DNA of 64,000 bases from Rhizobium bangladeshense (GCF_017357245.1 NZ_CP071613.1:62001-126000), one strand, 5' to 3'. Numbered from the stretch's first letter, positions 18,322 to 28,537 are shown. Numbers and translations are program-made. Notes: generated by a model from the sequence alone, not told the origin.

Positions 18322-20439
18322 ATGAACACAATGCTCGACGCCAGAAGACAGAACAGCGACACGCTGCGCACCCCGGATTGGTTCAAGACTGCAACACGCT
18401 GGACGCAGCTCACCTTCGTGGAGGACGATCCGGAAAAATATGATCCGGCCTTCTGGATCGACGTCTTCAAGCGCACAAAATCGAATGCGGTATGCCTCAG
18501 CGCCGGCGGCTATGTCGCCTATTATCCGAGCGCCGTTCCCTATCACTATGTGAGCAAATATCTGGGCGATAAGGACATCTTCGGCGCGCTCGTCGATGCC
18601 GCCCGAAAGCTCGACATGCACGTCATGGCCCGTGTCGATCCACATGCGATCCATGACGATGCCGCCAATTCTCACCCGGAATGGGTGATGATCAACGCCG
18701 ACGGCACGCCCCGTCGCCACTGGGCCTATCCGGATGTTTGGGTCACCAATGCCTATGGCGATTACAACACCGTCTTCATGCCCGAAGTGGTCAAGGAAAT
18801 CGTCCGCAAATATGACATCGACGCCGTCTTCGCCAATCGCTGGCAGGGCCACGGCGTCGACTATAGTGAAGACAGCGCCCGCCGCTTCAAGGATATGTTC
18901 GGTCACGCTCTGCCGAAGAAGCCGGACGCCGAGGATCCAGCCTGGCAGGCCTGGGTGCAATGGCGCCGCCGGGTTCTGACCGACATGATCGCCCAGTGGG
19001 ACGATGCGGTCAAAGCGATCCGCCCGCATGCGAGCTTCATCCCCAATATGGGCGGCGCCTCGCTGATGGAATTCGACCTTTCTGTCATCGCCAGACATTG
19101 CCCCTTCCTCGTCGTCGATCATCAGGGCCGCAAGGGTCTGGAAGTCGGTTGGTCTGCCGGCCGCAACGGCAAGCGCATCCGCGCCACCTTTCCCGACCGT
19201 CCCGTCGTACTCATCACCTCGATCGGCCCCGAGGAGGAATATCGCTGGAAGGATGGCGTCACCTCCGGCGAGGAAATGCAGCTCTGGATCAATGACGGTA
19301 CCGCCCACGGGCTTTACGCTTGGTTCACGAAGTTCAACGGAGTCGTGCCGGACAAACGCTGGGTGGAGCCGGTTGCCGACGCCTTTTCGCTGCAGGCGGC
19401 CGTCGAGCCTATTCTCGAAAGCATGAAGCCGACGGCCGAAATCGCCGTGATCGATCCTTCAACGTCACTCCGTCATTGGGCGCCGGAAGAGCGGCACAGC
19501 GCCGAAAAACACGACCTCGGCTTCTACCATGCGCTTGTCGAAGCCCGCCTGCCCTTTGAGCTGCTCTCCGACCAGGTTCTGACTGAGGAAAATCTCGATC
19601 GTTTCAAGCTGATCGTTCTTGCCAATGCCTCCTGCCTTTCGGATGCCCAGAATGAAGCAATCCGCGCCTATGTGGCGCGAGGCGGCAGCGTCGTTGCGTC
19701 CTACGAAACGTCGCTTCGCGATGAATTCGGCAAGAAGCGCAGCGAATTCGGCCTCTCGGATGTGTTCGGCGCCAAACTGGTTTCCGGCCCGCGCGGCATC
19801 GTCAAGAACACCTATGTGGCTCTCTCAGGCGATCACCCTGTCAATCAAGGCTATGAGGGTGCCGAGCGCATCATGGGTGGCACCCGCATCATTCACGCAG
19901 AGCCGACCGGCAACGCCGCGACCCCATTCCTCTATGTGCCGGATTTTCCGGATCTGCCGATGGAAGAAGTCTATCCGCGTAAGGCACCTGATGGAGCCGC
20001 CGTCATCGCCCGCGAAACCGGCAAAGGCGGGCGCACGGTCTATATACCGTGGAATATCGGCGAGATCTTCTGGGAGGTCTTTGCCGTCGATCATGGACGG
20101 CTGATTGCCAATGCCGTCCGCTGGGCACTCGGCAAGACACCGCGCATCGAGGTGAAGGGTCCGGGCGTTGTTGACGTGGCGCTGCGCGAAAATGCCGCCG
20201 GGATCGCGCTCAGCCTGTTCAATCTCACCAACCCGATGATGATGAAGGGGCCGATCCGGGAAAATTACCCTCTGGCGGGCCAGACGGTTTCGGTCGAAAT
20301 TCCTGAGGGCAAGTCGATCGCCAAGGCGTGGCTTGTCGTCACCGACCGCGCCGCAAACTTCAGCGTGAGGGATGGACGGGCACAGGTGGAGGTGCCTGAC
20401 ATCGAACGGCTGGAGGTGCTGCACCTCACCTGGAAATGA
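18322..20439 (+). CDS. putative glycoside hydrolase, GHL6-like barrel plus GATase-like domain
   Basis: A 705-residue cytoplasmic protein with no signal peptide. Residues 1 to about 350 look like a TIM barrel of the 'hypothetical glycosyl hydrolase 6' type (NAVCLSAGGYVAYYPS, then HVMARVDPHAIHDDAA). From about 370 to 600 there is a class-I glutaminase-like fold of the beta-galactosidase trimerisation kind (RFKLIVLANASCLSDAQ, ARGGSVVASYETS). The catalytic acids are not assigned with certainty. Lying between the binding protein and the permeases, it probably cuts an imported oligosaccharide. The exact CAZy family and bond type are unknown to me. Confidence 0.7.
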   Translation: MNTMLDARRQNSDTLRTPDWFKTATRWTQLTFVEDDPEKYDPAFWIDVFKRTKSNAVCLSAGGYVAYYPSAVPYHYVSKYLGDKDIFGALVDAARKLDMHVMARVDPHAIHDDAANSHPEWVMINADGTPRRHWAYPDVWVTNAYGDYNTVFMPEVVKEIVRKYDIDAVFANRWQGHGVDYSEDSARRFKDMFGHALPKKPDAEDPAWQAWVQWRRRVLTDMIAQWDDAVKAIRPHASFIPNMGGASLMEFDLSVIARHCPFLVVDHQGRKGLEVGWSAGRNGKRIRATFPDRPVVLITSIGPEEEYRWKDGVTSGEEMQLWINDGTAHGLYAWFTKFNGVVPDKRWVEPVADAFSLQAAVEPILESMKPTAEIAVIDPSTSLRHWAPEERHSAEKHDLGFYHALVEARLPFELLSDQVLTEENLDRFKLIVLANASCLSDAQNEAIRAYVARGGSVVASYETSLRDEFGKKRSEFGLSDVFGAKLVSGPRGIVKNTYVALSGDHPVNQGYEGAERIMGGTRIIHAEPTGNAATPFLYVPDFPDLPMEEVYPRKAPDGAAVIARETGKGGRTVYIPWNIGEIFWEVFAVDHGRLIANAVRWALGKTPRIEVKGPGVVDVALRENAAGIALSLFNLTNPMMMKGPIRENYPLAGQTVSVEIPEGKSIAKAWLVVTDRAANFSVRDGRAQVEVPDIERLEVLHLTWK

Positions 20440-20500
20440 GGTGTTGCGACAACGAGCGCCTTCGGCCCCAACGGCCGCAGGCGGACGGAGATCCGAAGGA

Positions 20501-20518
20501 AGCGCCCGGCAGGGCGCT
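20501..20518 (+). terminator. intercistronic stem-loop before the first permease gene
   Basis: AGCGCCC (20501-20507) pairs with GGGCGCT (20512-20518) around a GGCA loop, followed by the ribosome site of the permease rather than a T-run. It may tune expression between the hydrolase and the membrane components. Confidence 0.45.
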
Positions 20519-20541
20519 CTCAACGGGAGGAGAAGATTCGG

Positions 20542-21528
20542 ATGCTTGCCTATATCTTCAGGCGCGTGCTCTACATGATCCCGACGCTGATCGGCATGTC
20601 GCTGATCTCGTTCCTGATCATCCAGTTGCCGCCGGGCGACTACCTGACGTCGATGATCGCGACGATGAGCGACAGCGGCCAGGCCGTTGATCCCGCGCAG
20701 ATCGAACGGTTGAAAGAGATCTACGGCTTCGATGACCCCTTCTATATCCAGTATCTCAAATGGATGTGGGGTATTGTCAGCCGAGGCGACTTCGGCTGGT
20801 CCTTCGAGTGGAACCAGCCCGTATCCGGCCTCATCTGGGCACGCATGGGCTCGACGCTGGTCATTTCGCTATTGAGCCTGCTTTTCGTCTGGATCGTCGC
20901 CTTGCCGATCGGCATCTACTCGGCTGTGCGCCGTCACTCGGTTGGCGACCACGTCTTCACCTTCTTCGGCTTTATCGGTCTTGCCGTACCGAATTTCATT
21001 CTGGCGCTGACGCTGATGTACATCGCCTATCGCTATCTCGGCCAAAGTGTCGGCGGTCTCAACTCGCCGGAATATGCAGAAGCGCCGTGGAGCCTCGCCA
21101 AAGTCGTCGATTTCCTCGCCCATCTCTGGATCCCGATCATCATCATCGGCGCATCCGGCACAGCTGCGCTAATTCGCATCCTGCGCGCCAATCTGACGGA
21201 CGAGTTGCACAAGCCCTACGTCATTACCGCTCGTGCCAAGGGATTGCCGGAATATAAGGTGATCATGAGATATCCTGTGCGCATCGCGCTCAACCCCTTC
21301 GTCTCGGCGATTGGCTGGGTTCTGCCGCACCTTGTCTCCGGAGTGACGATCACCGCGATCGTCCTCAATCTGCCCACAGCCGGGCCGCTGCTCTTCCGCG
21401 CTCTGGTATCACAGGACATGTATCTCGCCGGCAGCTTCATCTTGTTGCTATCGGCTCTCACCCTTGTCGGCATGCTCCTGTCGGACCTCTTGCTTGCGCT
21501 GCTCGATCCGCGCATTCGGTTCAACTGA
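20542..21528 (+). CDS. DppB/OppB-type ABC transporter permease
   Basis: A 328-residue inner-membrane permease with about six helices. The N-terminus (MLAYIFRRVLYMIPTLIGM) is the standard DppB start, and the ATPase-coupling loop appears as RANLTDELHKPYVITARAKG near residue 215. It pairs with the second permease 10 bp downstream to form the channel for the substrate bound by the family-5 protein. Confidence 0.9.
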   Translation: MLAYIFRRVLYMIPTLIGMSLISFLIIQLPPGDYLTSMIATMSDSGQAVDPAQIERLKEIYGFDDPFYIQYLKWMWGIVSRGDFGWSFEWNQPVSGLIWARMGSTLVISLLSLLFVWIVALPIGIYSAVRRHSVGDHVFTFFGFIGLAVPNFILALTLMYIAYRYLGQSVGGLNSPEYAEAPWSLAKVVDFLAHLWIPIIIIGASGTAALIRILRANLTDELHKPYVITARAKGLPEYKVIMRYPVRIALNPFVSAIGWVLPHLVSGVTITAIVLNLPTAGPLLFRALVSQDMYLAGSFILLLSALTLVGMLLSDLLLALLDPRIRFN

Positions 21529-21538
21529 GGAGGTGGCG

Positions 21539-22726
21539 ATGACGCACGAAACCATCGGAACCCATGCCGGGCCCCTCTATGTCGCTGCCGACGGCCCTTC
21601 GATAAGCCCGCTGAAACAGGGCAAGACGGTCTCAACGGCAGCTATCGGTCCCTGGCGGTTGATAGCCGGCAAACTCGTCCGCCAGAAAGTGGCGATGGTG
21701 GCCGGTTTCATCATCCTGCTCCTCTATCTCATCGGCCTCTTCGCAGAATTCCTGGCGCCTTCGCTGCCCGCAACATCCAAGCCGCAATACACCTACGCGC
21801 CGCCGCAGGGTCTGAGCTTCTTCGTCACCAAGCCGGACGGCAGCTCGGAATTCAATTTCCACGTGAAGGGCTACAAGGTGGAGATCGATAAGGTGGCTCT
21901 GCGGCGCACATTCGTCGTCGACGACACCAAGGTCGTGCCGGTCGGTTTCTTCGTGAAGGGGCCTGCCTACAAGCTCTGGGGACTGATCCCGATGAACCGC
22001 CACTTCATCGGCCCGGTCAATCCGAACGATCCGATGTATCTGCTCGGTGCCGATCGCCTGGGGCGCGACGTCTTCTCGCGGCTGGTCTACGGCACTCGGA
22101 TTTCCATGTCGATCGGCCTCGTCGGCGTTGCCATGTCGCTGGTGCTCGGCGTCGTGCTTGGCTCAATCTCGGGATTTTACGGCGGCTGGGTCGACACGTT
22201 GATCCAGCGGGTCATCGAAGTCATCAGCGCCATGCCGACCATCCCCCTTTGGCTCGGCCTTGCGGCGGCGATCCCGCTTACATGGTCGCCCGTCAACGTC
22301 TATTTCGTCATAACCATCATCGTCTCGCTGCTCGGCTGGACCAGCCTTGCGCGTGAGGTGCGGGGACGCTTCCTGGCGCTGCGCAGCGAGGATTTCGTCA
22401 CGGCCGCCCGCCTGGATGGGTCGAGCGAGGCGCGGCTCATCTTCCGCCACATCCTGCCCTCGCTGACAAGCCACATCCTCGCCGTCGTCACCCTCGCCGT
22501 GCCGACGATGATCGTCGCCGAGACCTCGCTCTCCTTCCTCGGCATCGGGCTGAAGCCACCCGTCGTCAGCTGGGGCGTGCTGCTGCAGGATGCCCAGAAC
22601 ATCCGCACGGTCGCGACCGCGCCCTGGCTGCTGGTCTGGCCGTCCCTGGCGGTCATCGTGGCCGTCCTGTCCTTCAACTTCTTCGGCGACGGACTGCGCG
22701 ATGCAGCCGATCCCTATGACAATTGA
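21539..22726 (+). CDS. DppC/OppC-type ABC transporter permease
   Basis: A 395-residue permease. The ATG at 21539 follows GAGGAGGTGGCG closely. The first helix (about residues 55-75) is followed by a long periplasmic insert of roughly 100 residues before the usual DppC core (LLGADRLGRDVFSRLVYGTR; coupling loop EDFVTAARLDGSSEARLIFRH). The insert makes it longer than the typical 300 residues, as seen in permeases of oligosaccharide-type systems. It stops 10 bp before the ATPase gene. Confidence 0.9.
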   Translation: MTHETIGTHAGPLYVAADGPSISPLKQGKTVSTAAIGPWRLIAGKLVRQKVAMVAGFIILLLYLIGLFAEFLAPSLPATSKPQYTYAPPQGLSFFVTKPDGSSEFNFHVKGYKVEIDKVALRRTFVVDDTKVVPVGFFVKGPAYKLWGLIPMNRHFIGPVNPNDPMYLLGADRLGRDVFSRLVYGTRISMSIGLVGVAMSLVLGVVLGSISGFYGGWVDTLIQRVIEVISAMPTIPLWLGLAAAIPLTWSPVNVYFVITIIVSLLGWTSLAREVRGRFLALRSEDFVTAARLDGSSEARLIFRHILPSLTSHILAVVTLAVPTMIVAETSLSFLGIGLKPPVVSWGVLLQDAQNIRTVATAPWLLVWPSLAVIVAVLSFNFFGDGLRDAADPYDN

Positions 22727-22736
22727 GGAGGAAGCC

Positions 22737-24446
22737 ATGACCGCACTTCCTGATGAGGTCGTTCTCTCGGTTGAAGATCTCTCGATCGATTTCCGGCTTC
22801 GCACGCACATTCTCCATGCTGTCGAAAATGTCAGCTTTCAGCTGAAACGCGGCCAAACGCTCTGCCTCGTCGGCGAAAGCGGCTCGGGCAAAAGTGTTAC
22901 GGCCCGTTCTTTGCTGCAGATCGTCGACAAACCGGGCACCATCGTCGGCGGCCGCATCCTGCTGCGCAACGGCAACGAGATCACTGATGTCGCCTCGCTT
23001 GCACCCGGCAGTCGCGCCATGCGGGAGATCCGCGGCCGGCGCATCGGCCTCATCTTCCAAGAGCCGATGAGTTCGCTTTCGCCGGTGCACACTATCGGCT
23101 CGCAAATCATCGAGGCTATCCGCCTGCACAGCAGTCTGGACAAGAAAGCGGCGCGTGAACGCATGGTCGAACTGCTCCACCAGGTCGAAATCCCCAATCC
23201 CGACCGGATGGCGGACCGCTACACGTTCGAATTCTCTGGCGGCATGCGCCAGCGCGCGATGATAGCCATGGCGCTCGCCGGCAATCCCGATATCCTGATC
23301 GCCGACGAACCGACGACCGCTCTCGATGTGACGACACAGGCCGAAATCCTAGACCTCATCAAGCGTCTGCAGGTCGAGCGCGGTATGGCGATGCTGCTCA
23401 TTACCCATGATATGGGCGTGGTTGCCGAAGTGGCCGACGACGTTGCCGTCATGCGCTTCGGTCATATCGTCGAGCGCGGGCCGGTGGATGCAATCTATCA
23501 CGCCGCCACCCACCCCTATACCCGGCAATTGTTGGCATCGACTGTGAAGCTCACACATCATGTCGAAGGCAAGCTGGCTGTAGTCGCCCTGTCTCCGGAG
23601 GCGCCACTGCCGATCCTGTCGGTGCGCCACCTCAGCAAGACATTCGGCTGGCACGGCAAGGCTAACACGCTGCGCGCCGTCGATGACGCCAATTTCGATC
23701 TCTATCCTGGCGAAAACCTCGGCATTGTCGGCGAAAGCGGCTCCGGCAAGACGACGCTTGGCCGCCTGATCCTACGTACTGTTGAGCCCACGACCGGCAC
23801 CGTCCTCTACCGCGGCAAGGATGGCAGCGAGATCGACGTCACCAAGCTCGGGAAGAAGGAGTTGCGCAACTTCCATCGCGAAGTCCGTCTCGTCTTCCAG
23901 GATCCGTTCGCCTCGCTCAATCCGCGCATGACCGTCAAGGACGTGATCGGCGACCCGCTGATCGTCAACGGCCTTGCCAAGGGCAAAGCGCTGGAGGACC
24001 GGGTGGCTGAACTCATGCGTCTAGTCGGCCTGGATCCGATGGGAATGGAGCGCTATCCGCACGCCTTCTCCGGCGGCCAGCGTCAGCGTATCGGCATCGC
24101 CCGCGCCCTTGCACTTGATCCGCGCATCATCATTGCCGATGAAGCGACCTCGGCGCTCGATGTCTCCATTCGCAGCCAAATCCTTGACCTGCTGCTCGAT
24201 ATCCGCCAACGGCTGAACCTGAGCTTCATCTTCATTTCCCACGACATATCCGTCGTCCGCTACTTCTGCGACCGCGTCGCCGTCATGCATCGCGGCAAGA
24301 TCGTTGAGCTCGGCGAGGCCGAGCAAATCTGCACCGCGCCGCAGGAAGCCTACACCAAGAGCCTGATTTCAGCCGTTCCCAATCCCGACCCCCGCGACAA
24401 GCGCATGCTGCATCGGCAGCGTTTCGTCGCCCCGGCCAATGCTTGA
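22737..24446 (+). CDS. fused double ABC ATPase (DppD-DppF type)
   Basis: A 569-residue protein carrying two complete ABC ATPases of the oligopeptide class. The first has Walker A GESGSGKS, signature FSGGMRQR and Walker [13 protein letters not shown]; the second has [17 protein letters not shown] and [12 protein letters not shown]. The ATG at 22737 is preceded by GAGGAGGAAGCC. A single fused ATPase replaces the usual two genes, so one polypeptide probably powers the DppB/DppC heterodimer. The frame is open upstream, but that part overlaps the permease. Confidence 0.92.
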   Translation: MTALPDEVVLSVEDLSIDFRLRTHILHAVENVSFQLKRGQTLCLVGESGSGKSVTARSLLQIVDKPGTIVGGRILLRNGNEITDVASLAPGSRAMREIRGRRIGLIFQEPMSSLSPVHTIGSQIIEAIRLHSSLDKKAARERMVELLHQVEIPNPDRMADRYTFEFSGGMRQRAMIAMALAGNPDILIADEPTTALDVTTQAEILDLIKRLQVERGMAMLLITHDMGVVAEVADDVAVMRFGHIVERGPVDAIYHAATHPYTRQLLASTVKLTHHVEGKLAVVALSPEAPLPILSVRHLSKTFGWHGKANTLRAVDDANFDLYPGENLGIVGESGSGKTTLGRLILRTVEPTTGTVLYRGKDGSEIDVTKLGKKELRNFHREVRLVFQDPFASLNPRMTVKDVIGDPLIVNGLAKGKALEDRVAELMRLVGLDPMGMERYPHAFSGGQRQRIGIARALALDPRIIIADEATSALDVSIRSQILDLLLDIRQRLNLSFIFISHDISVVRYFCDRVAVMHRGKIVELGEAEQICTAPQEAYTKSLISAVPNPDPRDKRMLHRQRFVAPANA

Positions 24447-24456
24447 AGGTATTCCA

Positions 24457-25236
24457 GTGCCGAAATTTTCCGCCAACCTTTCCTTCCTCTATCAGGACCT
24501 GCCCTTTCTCGACCGCTTCGGCGCTGCCGCCAAAGACGGCTTCCGTGCGCTCGAATATCTCGGCCCCTATGCCGAGCCGAAAGAGAAGGTCGCCGAAGCT
24601 CTGCAAGCGAGCGGATTGAAGCAGGCTCTATTCAACGTGCCTTCCGGCGATTGGGCCGCAGGCGAACGCGGCATCGCCTGCCTGCCTGATCGCATCGAGG
24701 AATTCCGCAGCGGCGTGTCGTTGGCGCTCGATTATGCTGAGGCGCTCGCCTGCGAGCAGGTGAATGTTATTTCCGGCCTGGTGCCGAGGGGTCCCGATCT
24801 GGGAACACTGGAAGAGGTGCTGGTCGAGAATCTGAAATATGCCGCACAGCGTTGCGCCGATGCCGGCATCAAGCTTCTGATCGAGCCGATCAACCTGCGA
24901 GACATTCCCGGCTTCTTCCTGTCGACCACCGATCATGCCGAGCGCATCCTCGAAAAGGTCGGCTCCGACAATCTCTACATCCAGTATGATTTCTACCACA
25001 TGCAGATCATGCAGGGCGACCTGATCCCGACCTTTACCAGGTTGGAGGACAGGATTGCCCATGTGCAAATTGCCGACAATCCAGGCCGCAACGAACCCGG
25101 CACGGGCGAGATCAATTACGGCTTCGTCCTCTCCGAACTAGACCGCCTCGGTTACGACGGCTGGGTCGGCTGCGAATACAAGCCGAAGGCCCGTACCAGC
25201 GAAGGTCTCGGCTGGATGAACCCCTATCGGAAGTGA
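24457..25236 (+). CDS. hyi: hydroxypyruvate isomerase-like TIM-barrel protein (Hyi/OtnI)
   Basis: About 260 residues of the AP-endonuclease-2-like isomerase fold. The opening PKFSANLSFLYQDLPFLDRF and later LIEPINLRDIPGFFL, YDFYHMQIMQGD and GCEYKP segments match hydroxypyruvate isomerases and the related 2-oxo-tetronate isomerases. I prefer the GTG at 24457 (seven bases after GAAGG, matching the family start); ATG 24439, overlapping the ATPase stop, would add six residues. It interconverts hydroxypyruvate and tartronate semialdehyde, or a four-carbon analogue, and is followed by a matching reductase. Confidence 0.8.
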   Translation: MPKFSANLSFLYQDLPFLDRFGAAAKDGFRALEYLGPYAEPKEKVAEALQASGLKQALFNVPSGDWAAGERGIACLPDRIEEFRSGVSLALDYAEALACEQVNVISGLVPRGPDLGTLEEVLVENLKYAAQRCADAGIKLLIEPINLRDIPGFFLSTTDHAERILEKVGSDNLYIQYDFYHMQIMQGDLIPTFTRLEDRIAHVQIADNPGRNEPGTGEINYGFVLSELDRLGYDGWVGCEYKPKARTSEGLGWMNPYRK

Positions 25237-25243
25237 GCGTGAC

Positions 25244-26119
25244 ATGAATATCGGTTTTATTGGACTGGGCGTCATGGGCCGCCCAATGGCGGAACAGCTG
25301 ATCCAGGCCGGCCATATGCTGCATCTGAGCCGTGTGAAGGAGGCTTCTCAGCATCTCATCACCAAAGGCGGCAAAGCTGCCCAGAGCGCCAAAGCTGTTG
25401 CCGAAGCCTCCGACATCATCATCCTGATGCTGCCGGACACACCCGACGTCGACGCCGTGCTCTTCGGAGAAGGCGGGGTGGCAACAGGCCTTTCGGCCGG
25501 CAAGCTCGTCATCGATATGAGCTCGATTTCACCTGTCGCCACCAAGAACTTCGCTAAGCGCATTGAGGCGCTCGGCTGCGATTATCTCGATGCTCCGGTG
25601 TCCGGTGGCGAAGTTGGCGCCAAGGCTGCCTCGCTGACGATCATGGCGGGCGGTAAGGAAGCGGCTTTTAAGCGCGCCATGCCGCTCCTCGAAAAGATGG
25701 GCAAGAATATTACCCTGGTCGGCGGCGTCGGCGATGGCCAGACCGCCAAGGTTGCCAACCAGATCATCGTCGGACTGACGATCGAAGCCGTCTCCGAAGC
25801 CCTGCTTTTCGCCAAGCGTGCCGGCGCCGATCCGGCCAAGGTGCGCGCAGCCCTCATGGGCGGCTTTGCCGCCTCGCGCATTCTCGAAGTCCATGGCGAT
25901 CGCATGGTCAAAGAGACCTTCGACCCCGGTTTTCGCATCCGCCTGCACCGCAAGGATTTGACGCTTGCGGTTGACGCGGCGCGCGCGCTCGATCTTTCGC
26001 TTCCGAATACAGCGGCCACCCAGCAACTGATGAATGCCGCGATCGCCAATGGTGACGGTGAACGCGACCATTCCGCCCTCATCCGCACGCTCGAACTCCT
26101 CGCCGGAGGACCGCGCTAG
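25244..26119 (+). CDS. garR: tartronate semialdehyde reductase-like beta-hydroxyacid dehydrogenase
   Basis: A 291-residue NAD(P)-dependent beta-hydroxyacid dehydrogenase. The Rossmann motif GFIGLGVMG is at residues 4-12, the substrate-binding signature DAPVSGGEVGA near residue 115, and the catalytic lysine in GDGQTAKVANQ near 170. It begins seven bases after the isomerase stop. With Hyi it would carry hydroxypyruvate or tartronate semialdehyde to glycerate; L-threonate dehydrogenase (Ltnd) is the main alternative. Its presence in an oligosaccharide operon suggests that an acidic sugar product is formed. Confidence 0.85.
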   Translation: MNIGFIGLGVMGRPMAEQLIQAGHMLHLSRVKEASQHLITKGGKAAQSAKAVAEASDIIILMLPDTPDVDAVLFGEGGVATGLSAGKLVIDMSSISPVATKNFAKRIEALGCDYLDAPVSGGEVGAKAASLTIMAGGKEAAFKRAMPLLEKMGKNITLVGGVGDGQTAKVANQIIVGLTIEAVSEALLFAKRAGADPAKVRAALMGGFAASRILEVHGDRMVKETFDPGFRIRLHRKDLTLAVDAARALDLSLPNTAATQQLMNAAIANGDGERDHSALIRTLELLAGGPR

Positions 26120-26167
26120 ATCAGGACAGCTTAGACCTCACCGGACGACATCTTCGATTGCCTCATG

Positions 26168-26184
26168 CCGGAGCCTTTCTCCGG
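26168..26184 (+). terminator. intercistronic stem-loop before the GH42 gene
   Basis: CCGGAG (26168-26173) pairs with CTCCGG (26179-26184) over a CCTTT loop, between garR and the GH42 gene. No T-run follows. It is the third such hairpin in this operon. Confidence 0.4.
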
Positions 26185-26227
26185 GAGGCGAAGCCATGTC
26201 CGGACATCGATAGAGAAGGACAGGAAA

Positions 26228-28330
26228 ATGCTCAGAAATGATATCCAATTTCCTTATGGTGCGGTCTATTTCCGCAAGTCCAATCCGCCGCGCGACGATT
26301 GGGAACGTGATTACGCGACGGCGGGCGAAGACGGCCTCAATATTTTCCGCCACTGGTTCATGTGGAGCGCGATCGAAGTGGCCCCCGGCGTCTACGACTG
26401 GGAGGAATATGATCGCCAGCTCGATCTCGCCGCCAAAAACGGCATCAAGACGGTTATTGCCGAACTCATCCATGCTGTGCCGGACTGGGCGGTGCGCAAA
26501 TATGCCGATGCGCTGCAGGTGAATGCCGACGGCACCAGGCTCGGCTCTTACATGGGCGTCTCGGCCGCGACCGGCGGCTTTTCCAACAATGGCGGCGGCG
26601 CTGGCGCTTTGACGCTGAATTGCCCTGAGGTGAAGCAAGCCGCTGGTAGGTTCCTGACAGCGCTTGCCACCCGCTACAAGGATCATCCGGCTATCTACGG
26701 CTACGACGTCTGGAATGAGTGCAACTATTCCGCCGATGTCGATTACAGCAGCTATGCCAAGGCCACCTTCCGCAAATGGCTGGAGAAGAAATACGGCGAT
26801 CTCAAAGTGCTCGCCCAGGCCTGGCATCGCTACAGCTATGCCGAATGGGAGGATGTCGAGCCGCCGGTCCATATGGCGCCCTATCCCGAATGCATCGACT
26901 GGCTGCAGTTCAAGCGCGACAACTTCTATGACCAGATGCAGTGGCGTATCGACACGATCCGCGCCGTCGATCAGAAGAATGTCATCGCCGCGCATGGTAT
27001 TTCGGGTTCGATCCCGAACATGGCGGCCAATGGCTGTGATGACTGGCTCGCTGCTTCCAAGGTGGAAATCTACGGCTTCACCTGGATTCAGGCCCGCAAG
27101 GGCACCGAGCCCTGGAAGACCTGGTACGGCGTCGATATCAACCGCGCTGCCGCCCGTGGCAAGCCCTTCTGGCATGCGGAGCGTCAGGGCGGTCCGCTCT
27201 GGCTGCAGCCGCAGGTGATCGGCCGCGATAAGGAAGACGGTCGTGTGGCCGAGCCCGAAGACATCCGCATCTGGAGCATGACCTCCTTTGCCGGCGGCGC
27301 TCGCGGCGTTCTGAACTTGCGCTGGCGTCCGCTGCTCGACGGGCCGCTCTTCGGCGCCTTCGGCGCCTATGGCATGGACGGCAGCCGCACGCCGCGCTCC
27401 GACATGCAGAGTCTGATGGCGAAATGGGCCAACGATCCAGCGCAGGCAGAACTTTGGGAGGCCAAGCCCGTGCGTGGCGAGGTGGGCATTCTCGTCGTCC
27501 GCGAAACGCAGGAATGGGATTACCTGCTGAATTATGACCGCAAGGAAAAACCCTATCCCGAAGCCATGTGGGGCGCTTATCGCGCCTTCCTCGAACAGGG
27601 GCTGCAGCCGGATTGGGTCCATATCGACGATATCGACGCTTACGACTTCCTCTATTTCCCCTACCCGATCATGTTCACCGCCGAACAGGCGGCACGCCTG
27701 AAAACCTGGGTTGAAAAAGGTGGAACGCTCATTGCCGAAGCCTGCCCGGGCTACTTCGGCGATCGCGGTCATGTCGGTCAGGTGCAGCCCAACCTGGGGC
27801 TCGATGAGGTCTTCGGCGTGCGCGAGGAAGACGTCGAATTCATGCCCGACATCGCCAACCGCATCCACTTCAAGTTCGGCGATTTAGCCGTCGATGGCGG
27901 CGGTCTGTTGCAATCCTACCGCCTCACCGGCGGCACCGGTCGCGGCTATTTTGACGATGGACGCCTGGCCGTCGTTGAAAGTCGCTATGGCAGGGGTCGC
28001 ACCCTGCTGATCGGAACCAATCCGTCGGTCGCTCTCTATCGCACAGAGGGCAGATCCAATGCCGCCTTCTTTGCCGGACTTGTGGAATGGAGCGGCCGGA
28101 CGCGGCATGTGACCTTGTCGAACAGAGCGATCTTCGCTCGCATCCATAAGAGCGAGAGGGCGAGCTTTCTCTGGCTGGTCAATCCGACACGCAAAGCGCA
28201 GACAACAACCGTCAGCCTTGCCGAAGGAAAGCTCTCCGGCGGCAAGGCCGCCTGGCCGGCGGAATACGCCTATGATCCAGGCAGCGTCGAGGTGCCGGCT
28301 CGGGACGTATTGATCCTGGCGCTCGCCTAG
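26228..28330 (+). CDS. GH42 beta-galactosidase
   Basis: A 700-residue GH42 enzyme without signal peptide. The ATG at 26228 follows GGACAGGAAA. The barrel carries the acid/base glutamate in YGYDVWNECN (Glu164) and the probable nucleophile in FWHAERQGGPLWLQ (Glu318). The trimerisation domain lies at about 420-620 (RLKTWVEKGGTLIAEACPG) and a small beta domain ends the protein. It hydrolyses beta-galactosides in the cytoplasm. As last gene of the operon it points to a galactose-containing plant oligosaccharide. The 207 bp after it hold no gene or clear terminator. Confidence 0.88.
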   Translation: MLRNDIQFPYGAVYFRKSNPPRDDWERDYATAGEDGLNIFRHWFMWSAIEVAPGVYDWEEYDRQLDLAAKNGIKTVIAELIHAVPDWAVRKYADALQVNADGTRLGSYMGVSAATGGFSNNGGGAGALTLNCPEVKQAAGRFLTALATRYKDHPAIYGYDVWNECNYSADVDYSSYAKATFRKWLEKKYGDLKVLAQAWHRYSYAEWEDVEPPVHMAPYPECIDWLQFKRDNFYDQMQWRIDTIRAVDQKNVIAAHGISGSIPNMAANGCDDWLAASKVEIYGFTWIQARKGTEPWKTWYGVDINRAAARGKPFWHAERQGGPLWLQPQVIGRDKEDGRVAEPEDIRIWSMTSFAGGARGVLNLRWRPLLDGPLFGAFGAYGMDGSRTPRSDMQSLMAKWANDPAQAELWEAKPVRGEVGILVVRETQEWDYLLNYDRKEKPYPEAMWGAYRAFLEQGLQPDWVHIDDIDAYDFLYFPYPIMFTAEQAARLKTWVEKGGTLIAEACPGYFGDRGHVGQVQPNLGLDEVFGVREEDVEFMPDIANRIHFKFGDLAVDGGGLLQSYRLTGGTGRGYFDDGRLAVVESRYGRGRTLLIGTNPSVALYRTEGRSNAAFFAGLVEWSGRTRHVTLSNRAIFARIHKSERASFLWLVNPTRKAQTTTVSLAEGKLSGGKAAWPAEYAYDPGSVEVPARDVLILALA

Positions 28331-28537
28331 TCAGCGGGCGGGTGCGCGAGCGCAAGGGCGGCGATAATGGGAGCGCCTGCCAGTCGGATTGCAGATCATC
28401 GGCCCGCATTTCGCCGATGCTGCGGTGCTGGCTGCGGTTGAGACGTATGCTTCCATGGTCGGGGCGCTGCGGCGTCTGGATGCAGTTGAGGAGAGCAGAC
28501 GATGGCGCCCGCACCCAAGTAGGCTCGAAACCAAGGC

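Noticed and set aside
26138..27868. Long minus-strand ORF (576 codons) opposite the GH42 gene
   Set aside because: A mirror of the GH42 reading frame; the plus-strand protein has catalytic motifs, the minus-strand one has none.
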